Source of the DNA: Marinobacter caseinilyticus | Lineage (GTDB): Bacteria > Pseudomonadota > Gammaproteobacteria > Pseudomonadales > Oleiphilaceae | Assembly (NCBI RefSeq): GCF_011074955.1 | Contig: NZ_WUQJ01000023.1 | Coordinates: 30,953-94,952, forward strand | DNA: 64,000 nt | Direction: 5' to 3' | In this document: in pieces, positions 32,610 through 42,600 of the stretch | How positions within the stretch are numbered: position 1 is the first letter of the stretch | How the letters are laid out: each line of letters opens with the position of its first letter | Position numbers and translations under genes: made by a program | Notes under the pieces: generated by a model | Database searches by the model: none | What the model saw: the letters and a program-made list of their open reading frames with translations, nothing else | What the model was told of the DNA's origin: nothing

Positions 32610-33518
32610 ATGGACCGCATCGACGCCATGCGCACCTTCGTCACCGTGGTGAACGAAGGCACCTTTACCCGCGCCGCCGACCGGCTGGGCATGTCGCCTC
32701 AGCTGGTCAGCAAGTACGTATCCCAGCTTGAACAACACCTGGCAGTGCGCCTGCTCAACCGCACCACCCGCAAGCTACACTTGACCGAGGCGGGAACGAG
32801 CTATCACCTGCGTGCCCAACAGGTCCTCAACGACATTGACGACATGGAGAGCGAGCTAGGTGATCTGCAACGCGAAGCCCGGGGAATGCTGCGCATCAGT
32901 GCGCCCGTGTCGTTCGCCACCCGTCACATGGCGCCGTTACTGAGCGAATTTCAAAGCGCCAATCCAGGCGTAGGCATTGATCTGCAGTTGAATGACCGCA
33001 AAGTCGACATTCTCGAAGAGGGGTTCGATATCGCCCTGCGGATCGGCCACCTGAAAAGCTCCTCACTGATAGCTAAACGGATTGCGCCGGTACGGCTGGT
33101 GCTGTGCGCCTCGCCGGCCTACCTGAAAGAACACGGCACGCCCCAACGCCCGGAAAACCTCAGGAACCACCGTTACCTGCGCTACAGTTACATGGCGTTG
33201 GACGCCAGCCAGGCGGTGCACCGGTGGCTGCAAAGCAGTGGCCGTGACCACGGCAGCGACATGGTCAGCAACAACGGCGATGTGCTGGTCGAAGCTGCCA
33301 TCGCCGGCGCAGGCATTGCCCTGCAACCCACCTTTATTTCAGGCTCCGCGATCAAAGAAGGGAAACTGCAGGTTGTCCTGCCAGAGTATGAACCGGAGCC
33401 GATGGCACTCTATGCGGTATACGCACACCGGCAGCTGCTGGCGAGCAAAGTGCGCAGTTTTATCGCCTTCAGCGACGGTTTTTTTGGCGACCCGCCCTAC
33501 TGGGATCATTTTGAGTAA
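32610..33518 (+). CDS. LysR-family transcriptional regulator
   Basis: 302 residues from ATG at 32610. An upstream in-frame ATG would add 60 residues overlapping doxX and the operator, against the normal LysR length of 300. The N-terminal winged helix-turn-helix is MDRIDAMRTFVTVVNEGTFTRAADRLGMSPQLVSKYVSQLE (in part: MDRIDAMRTFVTVVNEG). A substrate-binding domain follows (about 90-295). The CrgA/DsdC-like subgroup is typical for regulators of oxidative or aromatic stress genes divergent to doxX. It probably controls doxX and the dioxygenase and its own promoter through the 23-base palindrome between. Confidence 0.9.
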   Translation: MDRIDAMRTFVTVVNEGTFTRAADRLGMSPQLVSKYVSQLEQHLAVRLLNRTTRKLHLTEAGTSYHLRAQQVLNDIDDMESELGDLQREARGMLRISAPVSFATRHMAPLLSEFQSANPGVGIDLQLNDRKVDILEEGFDIALRIGHLKSSSLIAKRIAPVRLVLCASPAYLKEHGTPQRPENLRNHRYLRYSYMALDASQAVHRWLQSSGRDHGSDMVSNNGDVLVEAAIAGAGIALQPTFISGSAIKEGKLQVVLPEYEPEPMALYAVYAHRQLLASKVRSFIAFSDGFFGDPPYWDHFE

Positions 33519-33763
33519 TGGACGTTGGCCAGCGGGCATGTCAGTGGGTGTGCCGACACTGGGAGGCCCGCCAATAAACGGCCGGAGCGACTTTGGCACA
33601 AGTCGCTGCACAGATTGCCGCTTACAGTGCGAGCACGCCGTGAGCGAAATCCGGCCGACTTGGCAGAGTTGGACAGCCTAGTCCTTCCCCACGATTTCCT
33701 CACAAAAGGATTTTGTGTTAATTTTTTGTTATCTGGGGACAGCCCCGACTGCCATAGGTCCAA

Positions 33764-36196
33764 ATGCCCGATAACGTTGAATCCGCGCCCCCAGCAGACA
33801 GTGTCGATGTCGAATCGGAACACCACAGCCCTCGGTTTATACTACGTCGCTTCCGATTGAGTTATGCCATCGCCTTAAGCTTGATCGCCGCTTTGGTCCT
33901 CTTATCCACCGTTCTCTTTAACCAAATCTTGCAAACCCAATCTTCAGATTCCTCGGTAATCAACCTCGCCGGCAGTCAGCGCATGCTCTCTCAAAGGATT
34001 TCACTTTATGCCGTACGGCAGGAGCAGGCTATTGATAATTCGGTATATTATGCGAATGTCTCGAGCGAACTTGGCGCGTTAGCACTAAAAATGAGGGAGA
34101 ATCATCGCGTGTTGACGCAACACCTACCGCGTGATGGGGAAGCTTTGTCGCCTACGCTGCGTCAATTATATTTCGGTGGCGACCCAAGCCTTGATGACAG
34201 AGTCCGGCGCTTCGCAAATTCTGCATGGATGCTGAGTGATATTGCCTCCTCGGACGTCGTCAACGATATCGACTTAACGTTATTCGATCCCACGTTCCTG
34301 ACCCTATTGCTCGATGACCTTGATGCGGTTGTGAGCCAATACGAAGCAGAAGCACTGGCGCGCGTAAACTCTTTGGCCCTGATGCAACTGGGCATTGGCT
34401 TGGCGGTGATTTTTCTGTTGGCTCTGGAAGTCATCGTCATATTTGTGCCAACGGAGAAACTCGTTGGCCGGGCGTATCGGCGTCTGGCGGAGGAGCGCGA
34501 AAAGGCCCGGCAACTGCAAAAATCCGCAGAAAACGCGATGGCAGTGAAAAATTCGTTTTTTGCGAACATGAGCCATGAAATCCGCACGCCATTAAATGGC
34601 GTCATCGGCATGCTGTACCTGCTGCTGGGCAGTGATCTCAGTAAAGAGCAGCGGCAGCGGGCGAAAGTCGCGGATCGGAGCGCCAAGTCTCTGCTCATTC
34701 TGCTTAACGATATCTTGGATTTATCGAAAATTGAGGCGGACAAAGTCAGCTTCGAGCAGTTGAATTTCGACATTGAAACGCAACTCGGCATGATTGTAGA
34801 AGACGCCGCCTACCAGGCAGAACAAAAAGGGCTGGAGCTCATTCTTGACACCTCTGAGCTAAATAAAGAAACGGTAATAGGCGACCCCCACCGATTCCGG
34901 CAGATCGTAACCAATTTGATCAACAACGCGATAAAATTCACGACGCGAGGTGAAATTGTTGTATGTGCCCGTATCCAAGCAGAGCCCCAAGGTGCATATA
35001 AAGTTGCAATCAGCGTGAGTGATACCGGCATCGGGATTCCGACGGAAAAAAAGGAAATGTTGTTCGATTCTTTCAGTCAAGTGGATGCCTCCACAACACG
35101 AGAATTTGGCGGCACTGGTCTGGGTTTATCGATTGTTAAACGGTTGTGCGAATTAATGAACGGCAGCATTACCGTGGACAGTACACCAGGGGTTGGTTCC
35201 TGCTTCACCTGCGTACTCAAACTCGCCGCCTCAGACCAACCCCCGGCAAACTTGCCAGTGGCACAGTTTGATCAGCTGACGGCACTTGTTGTCGACGATA
35301 ATGCAGAAAATCGCAACGTGATCTGTCGCCAACTGAGCCGCTGGAACATCAAAACAGTAACCGCCGCGAACGCTGCTGCCGCGATCACCGCGTGCGAAGC
35401 CTTTTATGACGAGAACGCTGCCATTTTTGACATCGGTCTGATCGATATGAACATGCCTGTCAATAATGGTGAAACACTGGGCCGGGAACTTTTAAACGAC
35501 CCCCGCTTCCTGTCGATGAAGTGTTTTATGCTGCTTCCAATAACAGACAAAGGCGACAGCGGCCAGCTTGCCAAACTGGGGTTCGCAGGGGCTCTTGCTA
35601 AGCCACTCAGGTCCTCACACCTGTACGATGCCTTGTGTACAGTGACCGATTGCACCGTGACCGAACAAGCAGGGCCGTCGACCACAACCACCCCCTGGGA
35701 AGAGCGCCCTCAGTTGTCGCCATTACAAAGTGGCGAGGCCTATTCAAGCGCAGCTGACAACGCGTACAGCCAGCAAGAGAGCATATCCATACTCTGTGCC
35801 GAGGACAGTGAGGTAAACCAGGTGCTGGTTCAGGCCATATTGGAGAACGCTGGATTAACGGTGGAATTTGCCCGCAATGGCCGTGTCGCAATCAACATGC
35901 TCAAAAAAACAGAAGTCGAACAGCCTTATTCGTTAATCCTGATGGATTGTCAAATGCCGGAACTTGACGGCTACGAGGCAACAAAAGAGATTAGGTCAGG
36001 TGTGGCCGGAGAATTTTATCGCGATATTCCGATACTTGCGGTAACCGCCAATGCCATGGCAGGTGACAATGAAAAATGCAAAGACGCTGGCATGGACGAT
36101 TTCATCTCCAAGCCATTGAATCCAGATCTTTTGATATCGAAAGTTCGGCAATGGGTCCGGACGTCAATAGCAAACAGCCGTGAACCGATCAGGTAA
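33764..36196 (+). CDS. Hybrid sensor histidine kinase (PilJ-type sensor, kinase, two receivers)
   Basis: 810 residues. Membrane helix at about 33-55, then a periplasmic domain with the PilJ/NIT-like motif VINLAGSQRMLSQRIS, second helix at about 207-228, HAMP-less linker, then a dimerisation domain FFANMSHEIRTPLNGVIGML (His271). HATPase domain with NLINNAIKFT, DTGIGIP and GGTGLGLSI. Two receivers follow: the first with LIDMNMPVNNG, the second ILCAEDSEVNQ and LILMDCQMPELDG with the lysine in ISKPL. No Hpt domain, so a separate phosphotransferase must serve it. Unlinked to a response-regulator gene. The input signal is unknown. PilJ-type domains sense small ligands such as nitrate or are pilus-related. 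Confidence 0.9.
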   Translation: MPDNVESAPPADSVDVESEHHSPRFILRRFRLSYAIALSLIAALVLLSTVLFNQILQTQSSDSSVINLAGSQRMLSQRISLYAVRQEQAIDNSVYYANVSSELGALALKMRENHRVLTQHLPRDGEALSPTLRQLYFGGDPSLDDRVRRFANSAWMLSDIASSDVVNDIDLTLFDPTFLTLLLDDLDAVVSQYEAEALARVNSLALMQLGIGLAVIFLLALEVIVIFVPTEKLVGRAYRRLAEEREKARQLQKSAENAMAVKNSFFANMSHEIRTPLNGVIGMLYLLLGSDLSKEQRQRAKVADRSAKSLLILLNDILDLSKIEADKVSFEQLNFDIETQLGMIVEDAAYQAEQKGLELILDTSELNKETVIGDPHRFRQIVTNLINNAIKFTTRGEIVVCARIQAEPQGAYKVAISVSDTGIGIPTEKKEMLFDSFSQVDASTTREFGGTGLGLSIVKRLCELMNGSITVDSTPGVGSCFTCVLKLAASDQPPANLPVAQFDQLTALVVDDNAENRNVICRQLSRWNIKTVTAANAAAAITACEAFYDENAAIFDIGLIDMNMPVNNGETLGRELLNDPRFLSMKCFMLLPITDKGDSGQLAKLGFAGALAKPLRSSHLYDALCTVTDCTVTEQAGPSTTTTPWEERPQLSPLQSGEAYSSAADNAYSQQESISILCAEDSEVNQVLVQAILENAGLTVEFARNGRVAINMLKKTEVEQPYSLILMDCQMPELDGYEATKEIRSGVAGEFYRDIPILAVTANAMAGDNEKCKDAGMDDFISKPLNPDLLISKVRQWVRTSIANSREPIR

Positions 36197-36621
36197 TACA
36201 CCGCTCCTTATTCAATGGCCTGCGCACGCCAAGGCCCCTGTTGTAACCGTCATCACACGACTTCCCGCCGCTGCATTGTTGCGCTGGCGCGCCGGCCGGC
36301 AGGCGCTGGCACCTTCGAATTTTGTGGCCCAGGCAAGCGCATCCGTTTCGGCCACGGGTTTGCCGCAATCGTGCCCGTGAGCACGATCCCGCCCCGCTTC
36401 ATCAACGCAATTTCGGTTGCCTTACTCTCTGCATCTCGGCCCCCTGGCCATCCCAACGGGTCAGGCGGACATGCAGGAGCGTGAAATGACGCTTGTTCGC
36501 GAGGGGTGCTAGGGCGACGGAACCAACGCAGCCTGAAACCCGTTCCGATATTGTCACCAGGAAACCATCGGTCTGAATCCTGCTCCGGATGCGATCCCCA
36601 GCCCCCCCTTTTGTCATGTCA
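36197..36621. other. Intergenic stretch with possible gene remnant
   Basis: 425 bases between convergent hybrid kinase and glucan synthase genes. On the minus strand, part of one frame reads ALMKRGGIVLTGTIAA and continues in another frame as KPVAETDALAWATKFEG. That pattern is protein-like and suggests a frameshifted remnant, but no family was recognised. No terminator identified. Confidence 0.4.
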
Positions 36622-39600
36622 TCAAGGCCGGACGCACACCGTCACTTCCTGCTCCCCCCCATCGTCCTCGAGCGCGATACAGCAAGGCGCGCAGGTCCCC
36701 TCGGGCGGAGGCATTTCGGCGCTCATTCTTGTGATCGTGATGCGACAGACACTGTCGCGGTCACCGTAGCGGTAGAGCAGCGAACAGCCGGGCCACTCCG
36801 GCGGCAAACACGGGTTTACTTCCAGCATCTCGCCGTGACGTTTTATGCCCAGAACACCTTCGAGAATCAGCCGGTACATCCACCCGGCCGAACCCGTGTA
36901 CCAAGTCCAGCCGCCACGGCCAATGTGAGGCGCGGCGCCGTAAATATCCGCTGCCACCGCATAAGGTTCGGTCCGGTATTCGGCCACTGCCGGCCCACTG
37001 TCGCCGTGTCGGATTGGGTTAATGGCGTTCATCACGGCGGCGGCCCGGCCAGCATCGCCCAACGCCGCAAACGCCAGGCCGACCCAACAGGCGGCATGGG
37101 TATATTGCCCACCGTTTTCCCGCACCCCGGGCGGATAGGCCGCAATGTAGCCCGGGTCGGGGTGGCTGCCGACAAAGGGCGGAGTGAACAACAACACCTG
37201 CCCCGGCGGCACTTTAAACAGCCGCTGCCACACTGCGTCCATGGCCTGGGCGCCCCGAGTGCCCTCCGCCGCACCGGATAAAACCGCCCAGGACTGGGCA
37301 ATCGAATCGATTTCACAGGCCATGTCGCCGGCGGCGCCCATAGGCACTCCGTTGTCGTAATAGGCGCGGCGGAACCACGCCCCATCCCAGGCTCGGGCGT
37401 TGATTTCCGACGCCAGCGTCGCCGCCCAGGATCGCAGGGCCCCGGCCGTGCCAGAGTCGGCGCGTCGGTCGCAGACATCGGCAAAACGCCGCATCGTAAG
37501 CACCAGAAACCAGCCCAGCCAGACACTTTCCCCGCGCCCATCGGCGCCCACCCGGTTCATGCCGTCGTTCCAGTCACCACCGCCGATCAGGGGCAGGCCA
37601 TGCTCTCCCAGGCGGTAGGCGTGCTGTATGGCCCGAAGGCAATGATCATAGAGGCTGCCCACCTCCCCGGACGGGACGTATTCGGCATAGCGCTCCGACT
37701 CATGATGATGCAAGGGCTCGCCCGCGAGATAAGGTATCTGCGTGTCCAGCAGATCATCGTCGCCGCCGGTAACGGTCAGATACTCGCACAACACGTAAGG
37801 CAGCCAGACCAGATCGTCGGAAATGCGGGTGCGAACGCCTCGTGCCCGCGGCGGGTGCCACCAGTGCAAGACGTCGCCTTCTGCGAATTGCCGCGCCGCC
37901 GCGTCGAGTATCCGCTCACGGCACATCGCAGGCGTGACCTGCAACAGTGCCGTAGTGTCTTGCAACTGATCACGAAAACCGAACGCGCCGCTGGACTGGT
38001 AAAGTCCGGTTCGTCCGTACAGGCGGCTGGTCACGGTCTGGTACAGCAGCCAACGGTTGAACAGAAAGCCAATACCGGGGTCCGGGCATTCCAGGGACAG
38101 CCGGCCCAACAGGTGCTCCCAGTGCCGCTGGTTGCGGTCCCACGCCCGGTCAACGGCTGCCGTGGCCCGAAAACGCTCAATCAGCTCCAGCGCCTCCGCC
38201 TGGACAGCGCCCACGCCCAGCAGCCAGGTAAATGTTTCTTCCCCCTCCGCTGGCAGGTCCACGTGCACCTGCAGTACCCCGCAGGTGTCACGCCCGGGTT
38301 CAACACAACTGGCCAACCCCACCCGCGCCAAGGCCGCCGGGGCATCAAGACCGCCGTTGCAGCCGATAAATTCGCTGCGATCCGTGGTGTAACCGTGCAC
38401 TTCGCGACTGGTGGCCAGAAACGCCACCTGGTCAGGGCCTTCCGGGTTATAGGGGTTGCTCACCAGGACCGCGTGCTGCTCCGGCAGGTAGAACGGTTTC
38501 AGGAACAGCTGGGTCACCTCCCGTCGGGTGCCAAGCACCCATTCGGCGTAATAGGTCATAGTGAGCCGTCGTGGCCGGGAGGAGCGGTTTTTCAGGTGGA
38601 CCCGGGTAATTTTGACGGCGTCGTCCGGCGGCGTGAAACACAGGATGTCGCTGTCGATTCCGTATTGACGATGCTCGAAGCGGGAATAGCCGGCACCGTG
38701 ATGAACCAGGTAAGTGGAGCGGTGGGGCACCGGTTTTGGCGTCGGGCCCCACAACGCGCCGGTTTCCTCGTCCCGCAGGTATAAGCATTCACCGGGCTCA
38801 TCCAGCACCGGGTCATTGCGCCAGGGCGTCAGTCGGTTTTCGGCGCTGTTCCGGAACCAGCTGAAACCGGCCCCGGCCTCGGAGACGGTGAAACCAAACA
38901 CCGGATTGGCGATGACATTGATCCACGGCGCCGGAGTGGGACGCTGTGACGTGACTTCCAGGATGTACTCCTTGCCATCGTCCGTGAAACCGCCATAACC
39001 ATTGTCATAGCGCAGATTCTGGGGTCGGGCTAGCGGGACATCCTGCGCCCGCTTGCGCGGCCGCCAAACCCGAAGCCTTGGTAACGGCGCTACGGTAATG
39101 TCCATTCGACTCAAGTCAGCCATCAACGACGGCGCGGCGCCGTCCAGGACCACGGCAGCCGCGGCTTTGAGCAACACAACATCCTTCTCATCCAGGGTAT
39201 CGGCCTTCAGGGGGAAGATACCGCCACGGCCACCGATCCAGGGTTCGGCGCCCTGCTCGATGAGCAGTCGACGCAGCGTATCCCGGGTGGCCCCCTCATA
39301 ACCGTAGTCCCCCACGTTCAGTATCACCACATCGACGGGCAGGTGCCGCTTACGCCAATAGGCGTGCGCCCGGAGCAACATCCGCAGTGGCTCAGGGCCC
39401 GCGTCCAGGCCAAACGTCATCAGAACGATCGGATAATCCCCCGACACACCAACACCCCAGAGATGCTCCTGGCGCAGCCGATTCGCAGTGAGGTCCTGAA
39501 CGGGTGCGCGTAACCGTGAATGGGGATAAAGCACCGCAGACGTCAGCCGGGCAATCGTGCGCAATGCCGGACTGTCGATATTTGCCCGCGCCAATTCGCG

Positions 39601-42600
39601 GCCGGCTTCCAGGCGGGCCTCTTCGAACACGCGCTGCACCCTCGGCCAGGACGTATAATGCCCTGCGGCGTCCAGAACCTCCTCACGGCTAGTCCCGGCG
39701 AAGCGTAAAAAAGCCACCTGCACCGTGGCGCCCGCCGCGATTGTGACGGTAGTCTGCAGCGCTGCAATCGTGTCCAGTGAATAGCCAAGGGCCCCACTCA
39801 CGGCGACTTCTTCATCCAGGGCTTTCGGGTGGCGGTAAGAGGCAAGGCGCCCCAGAAAAGCGGCGCGATCGGTTTCCAGCGCCTCGGGCGCCAGGACACC
39901 GCCCGCCCCCATGATCAACTCGGCCATCACCGGGGCTTCGGATACCGACTCACGGGCACGCCGCTCGAACAGCAACAGGGATCGGTCGGCGAGGTATTCG
40001 CTGTGCACAAACAGTTTGCTGAACGCCGGGTGCTGGGCATCGGCGCGCAGCTCGGCCAGCACCACTTCGGCGTACGTGGTCAGGCGTAACCGTCGCGGGC
40101 GGTCGCCATGGTTGGTCAATGTCACTCGCCGCAGCTCTACGTCTTCCCAGGGCGACACCGTCACTTCCAGTCGCTGGATCAAGTCCTGGTACTGACGCCG
40201 GTAATCCACACCATGGCCGGAAAAACGCACTTGCTCCTTCAGACCAGGCTGCCGACTGGGTCGGCGGGTCAGCGACCAATTTTGGCCGGTGTCGATGTCT
40301 TGCAAGTAAAGCCAGCTGCCCCAAGTGTCCACGGTCCGGTCTGGCTGCCAACGGGTCAGGGCAAACCCTTTCCAACTGCTGAAACCGCCGCCGGTGTTGG
40401 TCGCCAGCACGTTCATGCGGCCGTTGGAAAACCAATGGCCCCGTGGCGTGACGGTGTCAACCGGCACCCCCCAAGGCACAATCGTCGGCACCTCTTCTCC
40501 GGTTGATTTCCCGGGCTCCGGCAACACCGAAGCGGGAAACTCTACCTCCGCTTCCGGATCAACCCGCTCTAACAGTAACAACTCAGTGGCACGCACCAGG
40601 GGCTCCCGGCTAAAGCGTGCGACAGCCTGCGCGCCAACCAGGACATTCCCCGCGCTGACCAGCGACATGCCCTGATGGTGTGCCATGTAGCTCCGGACGA
40701 TGGCCTGGGTTTTGCCCACTTCCATGCGGCGCTTGGTGCAATCCAGGGCCTCATAGAGGCCATAGTGTCCCAACATCCCCATGCCTTCCAGCCGTTTCAG
40801 GTTGTCCATTGCGGCCTGTGGCCGCCACCAAAGCCCAAGAAAGGTAGCGTAAGGCGTCACCACCAGTTCAAGGAAGGTCTTTTCAACCCGCAGGGCAAGT
40901 TGCGGTACTCCGAACGCGTGATAGGCGTAATTCTGCGCGCTATCCAGCAGGTAGTAGCCCGACTCCGATATGCCCCAGGGTATGTCATGGCTGCGGGCAA
41001 AGTTGATCTGAATATCAATGGCGGCCCTGGCACTGCGCCCCAGCAGGCTGCCAGGAGGCTCAGCCATCAGCAACTGCGGCATCAGGTACTCAAACATGGT
41101 GCCACTCCAGGACAGCAACAGGGCATTGCCGTCGTCACGGGTCATGGGGCGCCCCAGACAAACCCAGTGACGGGCCGGCACCTCACCCCTGGCAATCGCC
41201 AGAAAACTCGCCAGCCGTGCCTCCGAAGCAAGCAGGTCGTAGCCATTATCGTCCAGCTTGCCCAGGTCCACGTTATAGCCGATGCTGAAAACATGGCGGA
41301 CAGGGTTGTACAAAAACGACATGTCGGTGTTGGCAAAGAGTTTATCGCTCAGCGCTCGCCCTTCCTCCGCCCACGCCAATACCTGTAGCGAGGCCTTACT
41401 GGCACTGCTCAGTTGCACGCTTAATTGTTTTAGCCATTGGCTTAGTTCCGTCTCCGGCGTGTCCAACGCAGGCTGCAACTGCCCTATCAAATGCTGCAAC
41501 CGGTGCTCGATCGTTCCCAGTTCGGAAAAAGTGGCACTGCGCGTCAATTCCGACAGCAATGCGCTCCAGGCGCCCGCGCGCTTATCGGGCAGTTCGGACG
41601 GGTCTGGTGACGGCAACCGCTGAATCAGGTGCCACCAGGGTAAAAACCGATCCCGATATTCTTTCAGGCGACGCATATGGTGGTGTATCCGCTCCAGCCA
41701 TAAACGCATGTCGGCAAGGATTTCAGGGGGCAGCGCTTCCGTCTCCCGGAGAACGCGCTGAATCGCCGGATCAAGACTGACGTCAATGCGATGCGCCACC
41801 GCATCAAGCAGCCGTGGCCAGGTGCCAGGCTGGTCGCGCCCTGCAACGACCTGACGTCGCAGTTCCTCAAGTTCCCCGGCCAACAGGCGCCGGGAGCTGG
41901 TCGAGGGGTCATCGCCCAGTGCGTCTTCCAGAACGCCCACCGCGTCGAGTACACCCTCAAAGCGGTCCCCTTTCCAGACCGGTTCATCCCGCAGGTGGAT
42001 CAGTAACTGCTTCAGCGCGATCAAGCACCCAAGCAGATTCCCGCTATCCACCGTGGACACATACGCGGGCGACAATGGCGTCAGGTGGTGGGTATCAACC
42101 CAATTGAGTATATGCCCACGAAATTGTGGCATTTTTTCCAGGGTGTGAAGGGTATTCCGAGTACGAATCAGTAGTTCCTCAGCATCGATATAACCGAGAT
42201 CATAGGCCGTGCAGTTGGCCAGCAATAACAACCCGATATTGGTCGGTGACGTGCGGTGGGCGACCAGGCCCTTGGGGTTTTCCTGATAGTGATCAGGGGG
42301 TAGCCAATGGTCCTCTGGCCCAACAAAGCTCTCGAAAAAAAACCAAGTGCGGCGTGCAAGCCGGCGCAGGTGCGTCCGGTCCTCCGGTCGCATGACCTCC
42401 ACGACCGGCCGGTATTCGCGGCGCAGTCGATACGCCACATGCGGCGACACCAGCCACAACGCCAATACCGGCGCTGCAAACCAGAATGACTCAGAAGCGT
42501 CGACCCACAGCAGACTGCCCACCAGAGCGGCCAGACCCGGGCCAAACCACAAGCTGCGCCAATAATGTCTGGCCGAGCTGTTGTTGTTGCGGCCTGCGTC

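Noticed and set aside
37600..38784. Long plus-strand frame of 394 codons opposite the glucan synthase
   Set aside because: It is antisense to a fully open 2837-codon gene in GC-rich DNA, where long shadow frames are expected. No family motif and no ribosome site.
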